A DNA stretch of 64,000 nucleotides. Source: Bin87 sp964502995. Its GTDB lineage: Bacteria; Chloroflexota; Dehalococcoidia; Lucifugimonadales; UBA3495. This document shows positions 49,568 through 59,279 of the stretch, in pieces. The notes under the pieces were generated by a model. That model made no database searches and was not told where the DNA came from. It saw nothing but the letters and a program-made list of their open reading frames with translations. The first letter of the stretch is position 1; each line of letters begins with the position of its first letter. The translations under genes were made by a program, and so were the position numbers. The stretch covers positions 1 to 64,000 of the forward strand of contig CAZCZB010000007.1 in the NCBI GenBank assembly GCA_964502995.1. Direction: 5' to 3'.

Positions 49568-50658
49568 CACGTGTTGATAAGGAAGTTGATGATGTCGCCG
49601 TCGCGCACCGGGTACGTTTTGCCCTCGGATCGCAACAGCCCTTCCTTTCTGCCCTGGGCCATGCTGCCGCAGGAGTTGAAATCGTCGTAGGCAATAACCT
49701 CGGCGCGAATGAACCCCCGGGTGAAATCGGTGTGAATCACGCCGGCGGCGTCAACGGCGGGCAGCCCCCCAGGAACGCTCCAGGCGCGCACCTCGTCATC
49801 CCCCACCGTCAGGAAAGAAACCAGGCCCAGAGTATCGTAGCTGGTCTGGATCACGCGGGAGGTCGCCGGATCTCCCAGTTCCAGGTCCGCGCGAAACTCG
49901 GAGGCTTCCTCGAAGTCCATCACGGCCAGTTCGGCCTCGATTCTTGCGCTGATGCTTACTTCGCCCACGCCGCGCGTGAGGTTGGCATCCAGGTTCATAT
50001 CCGCGATCTTGAGGTCGTCGCCTCCTTCGCTGATGTTGAACACGGCGATGATATTCTTGTCGGTGAGCAGTTGATAGTTGATCAGGAAGGCCCGTTCCGA
50101 ATCGGTGAGATCCTGCAATCTTACCGGCATGCCGTCTTCCAGCCCCGCCCTGGCTTTCTCGACCGCGTCCTTGTGGCGCATCAGCGTGGGCCGATCCGCC
50201 GGTTTGGTCTTGTTCATCTGGTCGGACATCCGTGTGGCGGCGCGCTCAAGGACCTCCAGGTCGGCAAAGGTCAGCTCGTTGAGCATGGTTTCCAGATCAC
50301 GGGCCGGGTCTATTTCGCCGGTGGGGTGGGCAACCGCGTCGTTTTCAAAGGCCCGCACCACCACCAGGAATGAAGTGGCGGATTGCAGTATGTTGCGGTA
50401 GCGACCGCTGATCCCCTGGCTTTTCGCCATCGACTCCGGGCCGGGCAGGTCGATGTAGCGGATTTCGGCGGGGACGACCTTTTTCGGGTTGTAAATCTCG
50501 GCCAGGGATTCCAGGCGCGGGTCCGGCACCTTGACGACTCCCATGTGCATTTCGGTGGCCGAGCCGGATGCTCCACTGGAATCGGATTTGCCCAGGGTCA
50601 GGGCGTCAAAAAGCGTACTCTTGCCGGACTGGGGCAAACCGATAATCACCGTGTCCAT
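49567..50658 (-). CDS. ychF: YchF-type (Obg-like) ATPase
   Basis: A 363-residue YchF. G1 is GLPQSGKST, G3 is DLPGPES, and G4 is NISEG (the NxxE form typical of this ATP-preferring group). A helical coiled-coil domain lies between about 135 and 210. The C-terminal TGS domain shows SVPGGLPAVDAAGVIHTDF and RGFIRAEVIAYDDF. It binds ribosomes and is linked to stress responses. I use ATG 50658, where the P-loop sits at the usual distance. The GRKEGLLRSEGKTYPVRDGD stretch is family-typical. Confidence 0.94.
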   Translation of the reverse strand: MDTVIIGLPQSGKSTLFDALTLGKSDSSGASGSATEMHMGVVKVPDPRLESLAEIYNPKKVVPAEIRYIDLPGPESMAKSQGISGRYRNILQSATSFLVVVRAFENDAVAHPTGEIDPARDLETMLNELTFADLEVLERAATRMSDQMNKTKPADRPTLMRHKDAVEKARAGLEDGMPVRLQDLTDSERAFLINYQLLTDKNIIAVFNISEGGDDLKIADMNLDANLTRGVGEVSISARIEAELAVMDFEEASEFRADLELGDPATSRVIQTSYDTLGLVSFLTVGDDEVRAWSVPGGLPAVDAAGVIHTDFTRGFIRAEVIAYDDFNSCGSMAQGRKEGLLRSEGKTYPVRDGDIINFLINT

Positions 50659-50853
50659 AATCCGCCGGGACTTGCAGACATGCGTGCCCGGCATACGACT
50701 CCTTGTTGCAGAGATTGCCGTCTCTTTCAAATGCCAACCGCCTTTCCCGAGCGGTCATTCAGACTCCCATCGGGCCGCAGGCGGTTGAGGAAGGAAAGGA
50801 TTCAAGAGCGGCGCATATATTGTACTACACCGCTCCTTCCGGTTCGCGGTTGG

Positions 50854-52029
50854 TTAGCCGGTTGCCAGGACCACCGTGCCGGTCGAAGAGAGCGACCCGC
50901 CGGTGCCGTTGATCATGCTGGTGGCAGCGGGTTGATCCGACGAACCCTTGCGGTACACCTGCCGTTCGCCGCATTCTCCCCTCAGTTGGCGCACCGACTC
51001 AACCAGCAGGAAACTGCCGTACATGCCGGGGTGGGAGTACGAAAGCCCGCCACCGTTGGTGTTCAGCGCGAATTCTCCGCCCGGCGCGGTGCGTTGGTCC
51101 GCCACGAAGTCGGGACCCTCTCCGCGACCGCAGAATCCCAAACCCTCCAACGTCACCAGCGTGGTGTACGTGAACGAGTCATAGATCATCGTGTGATCGA
51201 CGTCGGCATGGGTCAGGCCGGCGCGTTCCAGCGCCCTGGGGCCGGTTTCCCGCGACCAGGTTGAAGTGTGGTCCGGCATGAAACTGATCAGGTTGTGGTC
51301 GTGTCCCTCAGCGGCGCCCAGAACCCAGACCGGCTCTTTGCGGCAGCTGCGGGCCTTTTCGGCGGTGGTTACGATAATGGCCGCGCCCGAGTCGGTTACG
51401 AGACAGCAATCGAACAGGTGGAAGGGCCATGCCACCCAGCGCGAATTGTGGTAATCGTCGAATGACATGGGCGTTTCGTGCATATAGGCCATTGGGTTGA
51501 GGTTGGCCCATTTGCGGGTGGAAACCGCGATTTCGGCCAACGCCTGGCGAGTGCGATCTTCGCCGTACTCGTGCATGTAACGGGTGCAGGCCATGGCGTA
51601 GTTGATCGGCTGGCCGATCATGCCGTAGGGAGTTTCGTACTGGGCCACCGGCAGGTTGCGGTCCGGCGGGACCGGAACCCGGGTCGAACGCCCCGCCTGC
51701 CCATGGGTGATAAGTACGGTATCGCAGTAGCCGGCGCGGATGGCCGCGGCGGCATGGGCAACGTGAATGACAAAGGAAGAGCCGCCCACTGATGTGTTGT
51801 CGGTGAAGGACGGCTGCAGCCCGAAGTATTCGGCGGTGACCAGCGTGCTGAATCCGGCGGTCATCAGTCCGTTCACGTCGGACATTGACAGGCCCGCATC
51901 CTCCAACGCGTTAAACGCCGCTTCGGCATGGTGTTGCAACGAAGACTTGTCGGGCACAGTGCCCATCACGTCGGACTCGGCGACGCCCACGATGGCGATG
52001 TCGCGTTCACGTTGTGCAGTGCTGGCCAT
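50854..52029 (-). CDS. Thiolase-fold protein (SCP2-thiolase-like) with Ser in place of the nucleophilic Cys
   Basis: A 391-residue thiolase-like protein. IAIVGVAESDVMG opens the fold; LFDCCLVTDSGAAIIV and NTNGGGLSYSHPGMYG with the catalytic His are the SCP2-thiolase group motifs. At the usual nucleophile position the protein has Ser80 (NTSVGGSSF) instead of Cys. Some such proteins work as aldolases with a small OB-fold partner, but no such partner is adjacent. A true thiolase reaction is doubtful. It is 195 bases upstream of ychF on the same strand. Confidence 0.82.
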   Translation of the reverse strand: MASTAQRERDIAIVGVAESDVMGTVPDKSSLQHHAEAAFNALEDAGLSMSDVNGLMTAGFSTLVTAEYFGLQPSFTDNTSVGGSSFVIHVAHAAAAIRAGYCDTVLITHGQAGRSTRVPVPPDRNLPVAQYETPYGMIGQPINYAMACTRYMHEYGEDRTRQALAEIAVSTRKWANLNPMAYMHETPMSFDDYHNSRWVAWPFHLFDCCLVTDSGAAIIVTTAEKARSCRKEPVWVLGAAEGHDHNLISFMPDHTSTWSRETGPRALERAGLTHADVDHTMIYDSFTYTTLVTLEGLGFCGRGEGPDFVADQRTAPGGEFALNTNGGGLSYSHPGMYGSFLLVESVRQLRGECGERQVYRKGSSDQPAATSMINGTGGSLSSTGTVVLATG

Positions 52030-52230
52030 AGATACACTCCCGCAGGTTTCGTATTGCGATTATTCGGCCAGAGGATGGTACAACATTACCCGGCCGTCGA
52101 CAATTGCCCGAGGCGCTGGCCGACCGCTCTTTCGGCCATCGGCGCGAGCACACGGCGAGTGCCGGCTCCAGGCCCTGTGCTAGAATGCGGCTACGCCAAT
52201 AGCCCGCGTTTGTGCTTGCAGGATACGCCT

Positions 52231-52995
52231 ATGCCACATAATTTCTGGATGATCAATTGCAACGAGCGGAACTTCGACATTACCCGTGAGCTTGGCTTTG
52301 CGCAGCAGGGCCTGAAGGCCGAATACCGTCGCAAGGTGCAGAGGGTCGAGCCGGGCGACCGGGTCATTTACTACGTTAGCGGGTCGCGCGTTTTCACCGC
52401 CACCGCCACCGTTACCAAGGGATACGAAGAGGTCAAATCTACTCCCTGGTTGAGAGAGGGAAAAACCGCGTGGCCCTATCTCATCGGCATCCAGCCCAAT
52501 GTGGTGCTGGAACCCGATAAATACATCGATGCCGGCCTCATCGCATACCGGCTTGAGTACCTGCGCAAATGGGCCCCTGAGGATTGGCACATGGCATTCC
52601 AGGGGAACCTGCACCTGCTGTCCAAGGGCGATTTTTTCCTGTTGGAATCCGAAATGCTGAAGTTGAGGGATGGCCGGGAAGCGGCGATACGCGAAATCGA
52701 GAGGCAACTGGCCGCCGAGACCGAGCGAGTGGGCGCCCTGCAAGAACGTCGTCGCCGCGCTGCCGAACGAGAAAACCCACGTCCCGCTCCCCGAGGACGC
52801 AATGGCCATGCTCCGGAACCGTCCAAAGCGCCGCCTGACGAGCCGGAACAACCGGCGGACACAGACGCCCCGCCCGCCAAAGCGCAAACTGCCGCGGGCC
52901 GCAACCGGCAGGGCAATCGGAACCGGCGCCATCGGAACGCCGGGCGAAATCGCAAGCCGGCCGCCGGCGCTCCTCCCAGGTTCGACAACGACTAG
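52231..52995 (+). CDS. EVE (PUA-like) domain protein with long basic tail
   Basis: A 254-residue protein from ATG 52231. Residues 1-150 form an EVE domain: NFWMINCNERNFDITRELGF, VEPGDRVIYYVSGSRVFTA and TPWLREGKTAWPYLIGIQ. EVE domains bind modified bases or RNA. A coiled helix rich in Glu/Arg follows, then a Pro/Ala/Arg/Asn-rich disordered tail (GNRNRRHRNAGRNRK) that suits nucleic acid binding. It is alone on the plus strand between minus-strand genes. Its stop shares the palindrome CTAG with the queG stop. Confidence 0.8.
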   Translation: MPHNFWMINCNERNFDITRELGFAQQGLKAEYRRKVQRVEPGDRVIYYVSGSRVFTATATVTKGYEEVKSTPWLREGKTAWPYLIGIQPNVVLEPDKYIDAGLIAYRLEYLRKWAPEDWHMAFQGNLHLLSKGDFFLLESEMLKLRDGREAAIREIERQLAAETERVGALQERRRRAAERENPRPAPRGRNGHAPEPSKAPPDEPEQPADTDAPPAKAQTAAGRNRQGNRNRRHRNAGRNRKPAAGAPPRFDND

Positions 52996-54158
52996 GCCGC
53001 GTCGGCCAGGGCCCGGTCGATTTCAGCCAGCACGTCTGCGTCCGACTCGGTATTCGCCGCGTGCCGGAGAGCGTCGCCGGCCTGGGTTGTCCCGATGCGC
53101 CCCAACGCCCATGCCGCGTGCTGTTTGACCAACGGGTCCGCTGAGTTCAGGGCGCGTGTGAGCGCGGTTACCGTGGACGGTTCGGCCGCGTTGCCCAGGG
53201 CGACGCACGCATTTCGTTGCATCCCAATCCATTTGGCGCGCATGACCGGAGTTCCGGCGAACCGGTCGCGGAACTGAGCCTCGGTCATCTCCAGCAACTC
53301 CACCAAGTCAACCGAAGATAGGTCCTTGCGGCCGAAATTGGGATCTGACGTTGATACCGCTTTCCGGTTCACCGGGCAGACTTCCTGGCACAGGTCGCAC
53401 CCGAATATCCACGTCCCGATTCCCGCGCGCAGTTCATGCGGTATCACGCCGCGATGCTCGATGGTGAGATAACTGATGCACCGCCGGTTGTCCACCACGT
53501 AAGGCGCGACGATGGCATCGGTGGGACAAGCCGGGATGCAGCGCGTGCAGTTGCCGCACGATTTGGCCAGGGGAGCGTCGGGCGCGAGCGACAGGTTGGT
53601 GATGATCTGGCCCAAGAGGATCCATGAGCCATGAATCGGGTTCAGGATGTTGCCGTTCTTGCCAAACCATCCCAGGCCGGCGCGGGCGGCGGCAGCGCGG
53701 TCCAGCATCGGACCGTCATCAACGAACCAGCGGGCGGCGGGGGTATCGTCGTTGAATTGCAGTCCCGGATGCTCTCCCAGCGCGACAACGATACGTCTCA
53801 TGCGCCGTTTCATCACCCGATGGTAATCGCGCCCCCTGGCATATCTCGCTACCTTTCCTGATTTTGGGCCCGCAGGTTCTTCGGGACCGGGATAATAGGC
53901 CAGGCCCAGGGAAATGATAGATTTCGCGCCCGGCAGCAACTGTTCAGGGTCGGAGCCACGTTCAACCCTGGCTTTGGTGAACCAGGGAAGGCCGTCCATG
54001 AGTCCGCGTTCAATCCGGTCCAGGGTGGTGTCCCTGTCGTGCTGGAACTCTGCCGCATCCGACACCGCGACCAGGTCGAAGCCTGCCTCCCGCGCCAGAC
54101 TGTCGACCAACTGGCGCAGGGCAAGGGAGTCGCCGGATTTCAGTGCGGGGGCGCTCAC
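52992..54158 (-). CDS. queG: Epoxyqueuosine reductase
   Basis: A 388-residue QueG. GLGWFGKNGNIL and the two [4Fe-4S] groups CGNCTRCIPACPTDAI and CDLCQEVCPVN are diagnostic, with the catalytic Asp region RWFVDDGPMLDRAAA. C-terminal HEAT-like repeats (about 310-388) are present. It performs the last step of queuosine tRNA modification, using cobalamin. The start GTG 54158 overlaps the dut stop as GTGA; the open frame further upstream has no family similarity. No other que genes are in the window. Confidence 0.95.
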   Translation of the reverse strand: MSAPALKSGDSLALRQLVDSLAREAGFDLVAVSDAAEFQHDRDTTLDRIERGLMDGLPWFTKARVERGSDPEQLLPGAKSIISLGLAYYPGPEEPAGPKSGKVARYARGRDYHRVMKRRMRRIVVALGEHPGLQFNDDTPAARWFVDDGPMLDRAAAARAGLGWFGKNGNILNPIHGSWILLGQIITNLSLAPDAPLAKSCGNCTRCIPACPTDAIVAPYVVDNRRCISYLTIEHRGVIPHELRAGIGTWIFGCDLCQEVCPVNRKAVSTSDPNFGRKDLSSVDLVELLEMTEAQFRDRFAGTPVMRAKWIGMQRNACVALGNAAEPSTVTALTRALNSADPLVKQHAAWALGRIGTTQAGDALRHAANTESDADVLAEIDRALADAA

Positions 54159-54700
54159 AGGTTCTCGTGCTGATACCGGCCCGAGTATCCCAGGTCGGTG
54201 GCAGCAGTGAGCGGCAAGAAAACCATCTGGGCGATCCTGGCGTTGCGTTGCAGCAGGTATCCGGCTGGATGATGTACGACCAGCAGCGCCTGCGACCTGC
54301 CGTGATAGCCGGCGTCCCACACGGCGGTATGGATTGATACGGCGGAACGGAGCAGGCTGGATCGAGGTCGCACCAGCGCCATGAGGTCCAGCGGGAGATT
54401 GACCGTTTCGTTGAATGTGATCAGGTATGAACCGGACTCAAGGCGCGTCCAGCCGCCATCATCAACGGCGACTCTCTCCGCTTCCGGCAGCAACCGGTCA
54501 TCATCGCCGGCTCCCATGCGGCCGGGTCCGGATCCTCCGGAAAAAGCTGCAATCGACTCGACGGTCAGATCGAAACCATTTGGTTGCAGTTGTAGGGCGA
54601 GGTCAACGCAGCCCGTCAACAAGGGCGGGTCGGCATCGAGCAACGCGGCAATGGCAGCGCGATTGAGTGGTCCTGCGCCGTGGGCCTGTGTGCTTGTCAT
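54155..54700 (-). CDS. dut: dUTP diphosphatase, archaeal/DCD type
   Basis: A 181-residue protein of the dCTP deaminase/dUTPase fold. LQLQPNGFDLTVESI, ALVRPRSSLLRSAVSIHTAV, WDAGYHGRSQALLVVHHPAG and NARIAQMVF match the archaeal-type dUTPase. The Glu expected in dCTP deaminases after the DxGYxG strand is missing (SQALLV), so hydrolysis of dUTP is the likelier reaction. It overlaps queG by four bases. Confidence 0.83.
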   Translation of the reverse strand: MTSTQAHGAGPLNRAAIAALLDADPPLLTGCVDLALQLQPNGFDLTVESIAAFSGGSGPGRMGAGDDDRLLPEAERVAVDDGGWTRLESGSYLITFNETVNLPLDLMALVRPRSSLLRSAVSIHTAVWDAGYHGRSQALLVVHHPAGYLLQRNARIAQMVFLPLTAATDLGYSGRYQHENL

Positions 54701-54771
54701 ACCACTTGCAACAAATCGGCCCGCCGCTGCCGGTGGGGCGCGCGACGGGCCGACGAGAAATCCCGATCTGA

Positions 54772-56397
<1,626 letters not shown>

Positions 56398-56488
56398 CGA
56401 TGGAATCCTCCGTCCCAGAAAAATGGAATCACGAAATCCGCAAAACCATGACGGCAAACCCGTTACACTGGCGGGAAAATCGCGGGGT

Positions 56489-56513
56489 ACTTGCACAGTA
56501 ATTGTCTGCAAGT
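56489..56513. promoter_or_regulatory. Candidate operator over the groEL -10 box
   Basis: ACTTGCA (56489-56495) and TGCAAGT (56507-56513) form a perfect 7-bp inverted repeat with an 11-base spacer. The spacer contains the whole groEL -10 hexamer (56501-56506). It does not match CIRCE or HAIR. No other copy was noticed in the window. Confidence 0.6.
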
Positions 56514-56529
56514 GGGTTCAAATTGTCAA
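56501..56529 (-). promoter_or_regulatory. groEL promoter
   Basis: On the minus strand TTGACA (56524-56529) and GACAAT (56501-56506) are 17 bases apart, about 100 bases before the groEL start. The 348-base divergent region 56398-56745 otherwise holds only the operator candidate and the rpsT promoter. Confidence 0.7.
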
Positions 56530-56681
56530 CAGACGCGGCCGCGAATTGCGCGAACCCACCGGCACGGCGACATTTCGGGCATGATTGGCCGATGCGCGGA
56601 TACCGGGCCGCTTTCCGCCTGTGAACCGAGCGGGTTGCCGGACTGTGGAAACGATGCGCAGGAAGCGCGAAATCGTCACAG

Positions 56682-56710
56682 ATGACAACCTGCCGCAACT
56701 TTGATAACAT
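56682..56710 (+). promoter_or_regulatory. rpsT promoter
   Basis: ATGACA (56682-56687) and TAACAT (56705-56710) are 17 bases apart, 35 bases before the start codon. The -10 hexamer and spacing equal those of the rpsL promoter. Confidence 0.65.
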
Positions 56711-56745
56711 GACCATCCTAATTCCAACCCACCAAGGAGTTTCCC

Positions 56746-56997
56746 GTGCCCGCCGCCAAGGCTCACCGACAATCCGTAAAACGCAACACCCGCAACATGA
56801 GCGTGCGCCGCGCTACCCGAACCGCCATTGGACAGGCGCGCCGCGCGATTGCCTCCGGCGAGCCGGATTCGGCAGAAACCGTCCGCAAGGCGATGAGCAT
56901 GTTGGACATAGCAGCCAGGAAAGGTGTTCTGCACAAGAACAACGCTTCCCGGCGAAAAGCGCGGTTGGCAGCAGCGCTTAACAGCGCCCAATCCTAG
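56746..56997 (+). CDS. rpsT: 30S ribosomal protein S20
   Basis: An 83-residue helical S20 starting at GTG 56746 after AAGGAG. AAKAHRQSVKRNTRN, RRATRTAIGQARRAI and HKNNASRRKARLAAAL are typical. It is a monocistronic gene with its own promoter and terminator. Confidence 0.95.
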   Translation: MPAAKAHRQSVKRNTRNMSVRRATRTAIGQARRAIASGEPDSAETVRKAMSMLDIAARKGVLHKNNASRRKARLAAALNSAQS

Positions 56998-57024
56998 TAG
57001 CAACGGTTCATAATGCCAATATCC

Positions 57025-57055
57025 AGGCCGAGATTCACGTCTCGGCCTGTTTTTT
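57025..57055 (+). terminator. rpsT terminator
   Basis: AGGCCGAGA (57025-57033) pairs perfectly with TCTCGGCCT (57040-57048) around TTCACG, followed by G and six T. Confidence 0.93.
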
Positions 57056-57134
57056 GTCCGGGCAGTTCCGCGCCATCACGCCAACGCTGAACCAGATCGA
57101 TCGCGCGTTCGACGATTTTCGTGACGTGTTCGCG

Positions 57135-57163
57135 TTGACAACGCTACACATAACAAATAATAT
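57135..57163 (+). promoter_or_regulatory. lexA promoter
   Basis: A perfect TTGACA (57135-57140) is followed after 17 bases by TAATAT (57158-57163). The lexA start codon is 61 bases further on. Confidence 0.75.
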
Positions 57164-57177
57164 GTTCGTAAAGAACA
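57163..57177 (+). promoter_or_regulatory. Candidate LexA operator
   Basis: TGTTCGTAAAGAACA is a perfect 5-bp inverted repeat (TGTTC, GAACA) with a 5-base spacer, directly after the -10 box and covering the likely start site. That is where an autoregulating LexA would bind. The half-site order is reversed relative to the GAAC-N4-GTTC box of Gram-positive bacteria. Confidence 0.55.
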
Positions 57178-57224
57178 AAGATTCCGCACAGCGGAACTAA
57201 ATTGGCTGCCGGAGGTAAACGCGA

Positions 57225-57878
57225 ATGACGCCCAAAAAACAATTGAGGCCGCGCCAGCGGAGAATGCTCGACTACATCGAGCATTTCATCGAGGAAAACG
57301 GTATGCCTCCCACTGTCAGGGACATTCAAAAAGGTTGCGAAATCAGCAGCACCTCCGTTGTGGACTATAACTTGAGGCTGATGGAGCGGGATGGTTACAT
57401 CAAGCGTCGCTCGGAAATCGCCAGGGGCATCGAGCTATTGGACGACACCGGTCAACCCGCCATTGCCGGCGCCGTGCGTGTGCAGATTGTCGGACCCATC
57501 GCCGCGGGTGAACCGATTCCCGCATTCTCATCCGAAGGCGCCGCTGCTGCCGCCGAGTTCGATATCGTAGAAGTGCGGCCCGAACTGAAGAAAAAACACG
57601 GTACGCTCTACGCGCTGGCGGTAAAAGGCACGTCAATGATCGATGCGTTGATCGACGATGGTGACGTGGTGGTAATCACGCCGGCCAACACCGCCAGGAA
57701 TGGCGAGATGGTGGTGGCCTGGCTGAAAGAGGAGGAGGAAGCCACCCTCAAGAAGTTCTACCGCGAAGGGAGCCAGATACGGTTGCAGCCGGCCAACAGC
57801 ACGATGGACCCCATCTATGCCTCAGCCGAAAACGTGGAGGTGCGCGGTCGGGTGGTGGAAGTGATCCGGCAGTTCTGA
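57225..57878 (+). CDS. lexA: LexA repressor
   Basis: A 217-residue LexA. The winged-helix domain (1-70) reads LRPRQRRMLDYIEHFIEENG and MPPTVRDIQKGCEISSTSVV. The self-cleavage site is in AVRVQIVGPIAAGEPI (Ala-Gly bond), the catalytic Ser is in VKGTSMIDALIDDGD, and Lys lies in EMVVAWLKEEE. The recognition helix (ISSTSVVDYNLRLM) differs from the usual SRGAVxxHL, in line with an unusual operator. GGAGG precedes the ATG. Confidence 0.95.
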   Translation: MTPKKQLRPRQRRMLDYIEHFIEENGMPPTVRDIQKGCEISSTSVVDYNLRLMERDGYIKRRSEIARGIELLDDTGQPAIAGAVRVQIVGPIAAGEPIPAFSSEGAAAAAEFDIVEVRPELKKKHGTLYALAVKGTSMIDALIDDGDVVVITPANTARNGEMVVAWLKEEEEATLKKFYREGSQIRLQPANSTMDPIYASAENVEVRGRVVEVIRQF

Positions 57879-57902
57879 GATCGACCGGATTCGGACCATG
57901 CT

Positions 57903-57934
57903 GGGCGCGCCTGTGAACCTGGGCGCGCCCTTTT
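57903..57934 (+). terminator. lexA terminator
   Basis: GGGCGCGC (57903-57910) pairs with GCGCGCCC (57923-57930) around a 12-base loop and is followed by four T. It lies 24 bases after the lexA stop. Confidence 0.75.
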
Positions 57935-57945
57935 GTTGCGGTGGC

Positions 57946-58257
57946 TTAGTTGCGGCTGTTGGCCAGCGCGCCATAGGTGGCGACGACGAACGGCACACAA
58001 TATGTCAGCGGGATTTTCCAGGCAAGCGCGGCGGCCAATTGGCCCGATACTATAGCGTCGCCCTGGTTCAACGCAGTCAAAGCGGTTCCCACCACCACGC
58101 TTGCTACCAATGATCGTTTCAACATTGGCCGGTGCAGGATAGCGCACCGGAAGCACTTGAGGGCGCCAACCCTGCATCCTCTGGGCCGAAAGGTATAACT
58201 GCCTCTTCCGACGGTGGGCACGGAACAACGTTGGCAACGGGGATTGTATTCACACAT
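57946..58257 (-). CDS. NrtS-like small membrane protein with Cys-rich N-terminus
   Basis: A 103-residue protein. The C-terminal 60 residues contain two hydrophobic helices with VVGTALTALNQGDAIVSG and WKIPLTYCVPFVVATYGAL, which look like the NrtS family of small nitrate/nitrite transport proteins. The N-terminal 40 residues carry C2, C8, C11, C28, C35 and C38, a pattern that could bind zinc and is not expected in a transporter. The ATG overlaps the truB stop as TGATG. The transport role is by resemblance only, and starting at Met45 would remove the Cys region. Confidence 0.65.
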   Translation of the reverse strand: MCEYNPRCQRCSVPTVGRGSYTFRPRGCRVGALKCFRCAILHRPMLKRSLVASVVVGTALTALNQGDAIVSGQLAAALAWKIPLTYCVPFVVATYGALANSRN

Positions 58258-59252
58258 CAGTTGGGCTCCCGGTATAGTCGATCGCCCGCCGGTCGGCTCG
58301 ATCCGGGTGAATAAGGGGAGGGAGTATCGTTGCGAAACACTTTGGTCGGCTGCCAACGGCCATCGTCCGGTTTGTACGAGAGGAGCGCCAGAAAAACGCC
58401 GTTCTCGTTATACGCGCGGATTTGCCCTTCATGGGCGCCGCCGGCGCGCGGTCGCGCCGCCTCGATCGGCTGACCGTTGCCGATCGCCCTCTCCTCGGCT
58501 GGGGACAGCGCTATCGCCGGAATGTTGCGCAAAGCCCAATCGACCGGATGCAATGCTGCGCGCCATAATGCGCTCACGGCGGACTGTTCCAGGTCTTCCA
58601 GGCTTACACTGTCCTCGATTTTGAACTCACCGCATGACAGTCGGCTCAAACTCGTGACATATCCGCCGCAGCCGAGCGCCATGCCCAGGTCGTGGGCGAT
58701 GGAACGCAGGTAGGTGCCTCGGCCACAATCTACGGTCAGAGTCAAGTGTGGCATCGCGATTTCGTCGATGCTGATGGCGTACACCTGGACCTGGCGCGAT
58801 TTGCGTGCGATTTCCTGGCCCGACCTGGCAAGCTCATACAAACGTCGCCCATCGACCTTGATCGCACTGTACATGGGCGGAACCTGGTCGATCAATCCTA
58901 CGAAATTGACCAGCTCCGCGGCGATGTCGCTTCGCGTGATGTGGGAAGGATCGGTCTGTTCTGTGATGGTGCCTTCCGCATCATAAGTGGCGCTGGACGC
59001 CCCCAGCCTGAGCGTCATCCGGTATCTCTTGCGGCCGGCAACCACCTGTTCCATGAGTCGGGTGCCCTGACCGAAGCAGATGGGCAATACTCCCTCCGCC
59101 AGCGGATCAATGGTGCCGGCGTGGCCAACCTTCTTGCGTTGCCCGGTTATCCTCTTGACGCGACGGAGAGCCTCCATCGACGTGATTCCCACCGGCTTGT
59201 TGAGGTTCAAGAAGCCGTTGACGGCGGATCGGTCTTCGTGATGGTTCCCCAT
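58257..59252 (-). CDS. truB: tRNA pseudouridine(55) synthase
   Basis: A 331-residue TruB. GFLNLNKPVGITSMEALRRV, VGHAGTIDPLAEGVLPICFG with the catalytic Asp, VPPMYSAIKVDGRRLYELAR and CGRGTYLRSIAHDLG are diagnostic. It makes pseudouridine 55 in the T loop. I use ATG 59252. It belongs to the nusA-ylxR-infB-rbfA-truB operon. Confidence 0.96.
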   Translation of the reverse strand: MGNHHEDRSAVNGFLNLNKPVGITSMEALRRVKRITGQRKKVGHAGTIDPLAEGVLPICFGQGTRLMEQVVAGRKRYRMTLRLGASSATYDAEGTITEQTDPSHITRSDIAAELVNFVGLIDQVPPMYSAIKVDGRRLYELARSGQEIARKSRQVQVYAISIDEIAMPHLTLTVDCGRGTYLRSIAHDLGMALGCGGYVTSLSRLSCGEFKIEDSVSLEDLEQSAVSALWRAALHPVDWALRNIPAIALSPAEERAIGNGQPIEAARPRAGGAHEGQIRAYNENGVFLALLSYKPDDGRWQPTKVFRNDTPSPYSPGSSRPAGDRLYREPN

Positions 59253-59279
59253 CGTCAGCACTCAGCGTGGCGAACGGAG

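Noticed and set aside
54159..54320. 54-residue N-terminal extension of queG
   Set aside because: It lies inside dut in another frame, and the GTGA overlap gives a natural start at 54158.
56398..56745. CIRCE element upstream of groEL
   Set aside because: No TTAGCACTC/GAGTGCTAA repeat is present; the only inverted repeat has a different sequence.
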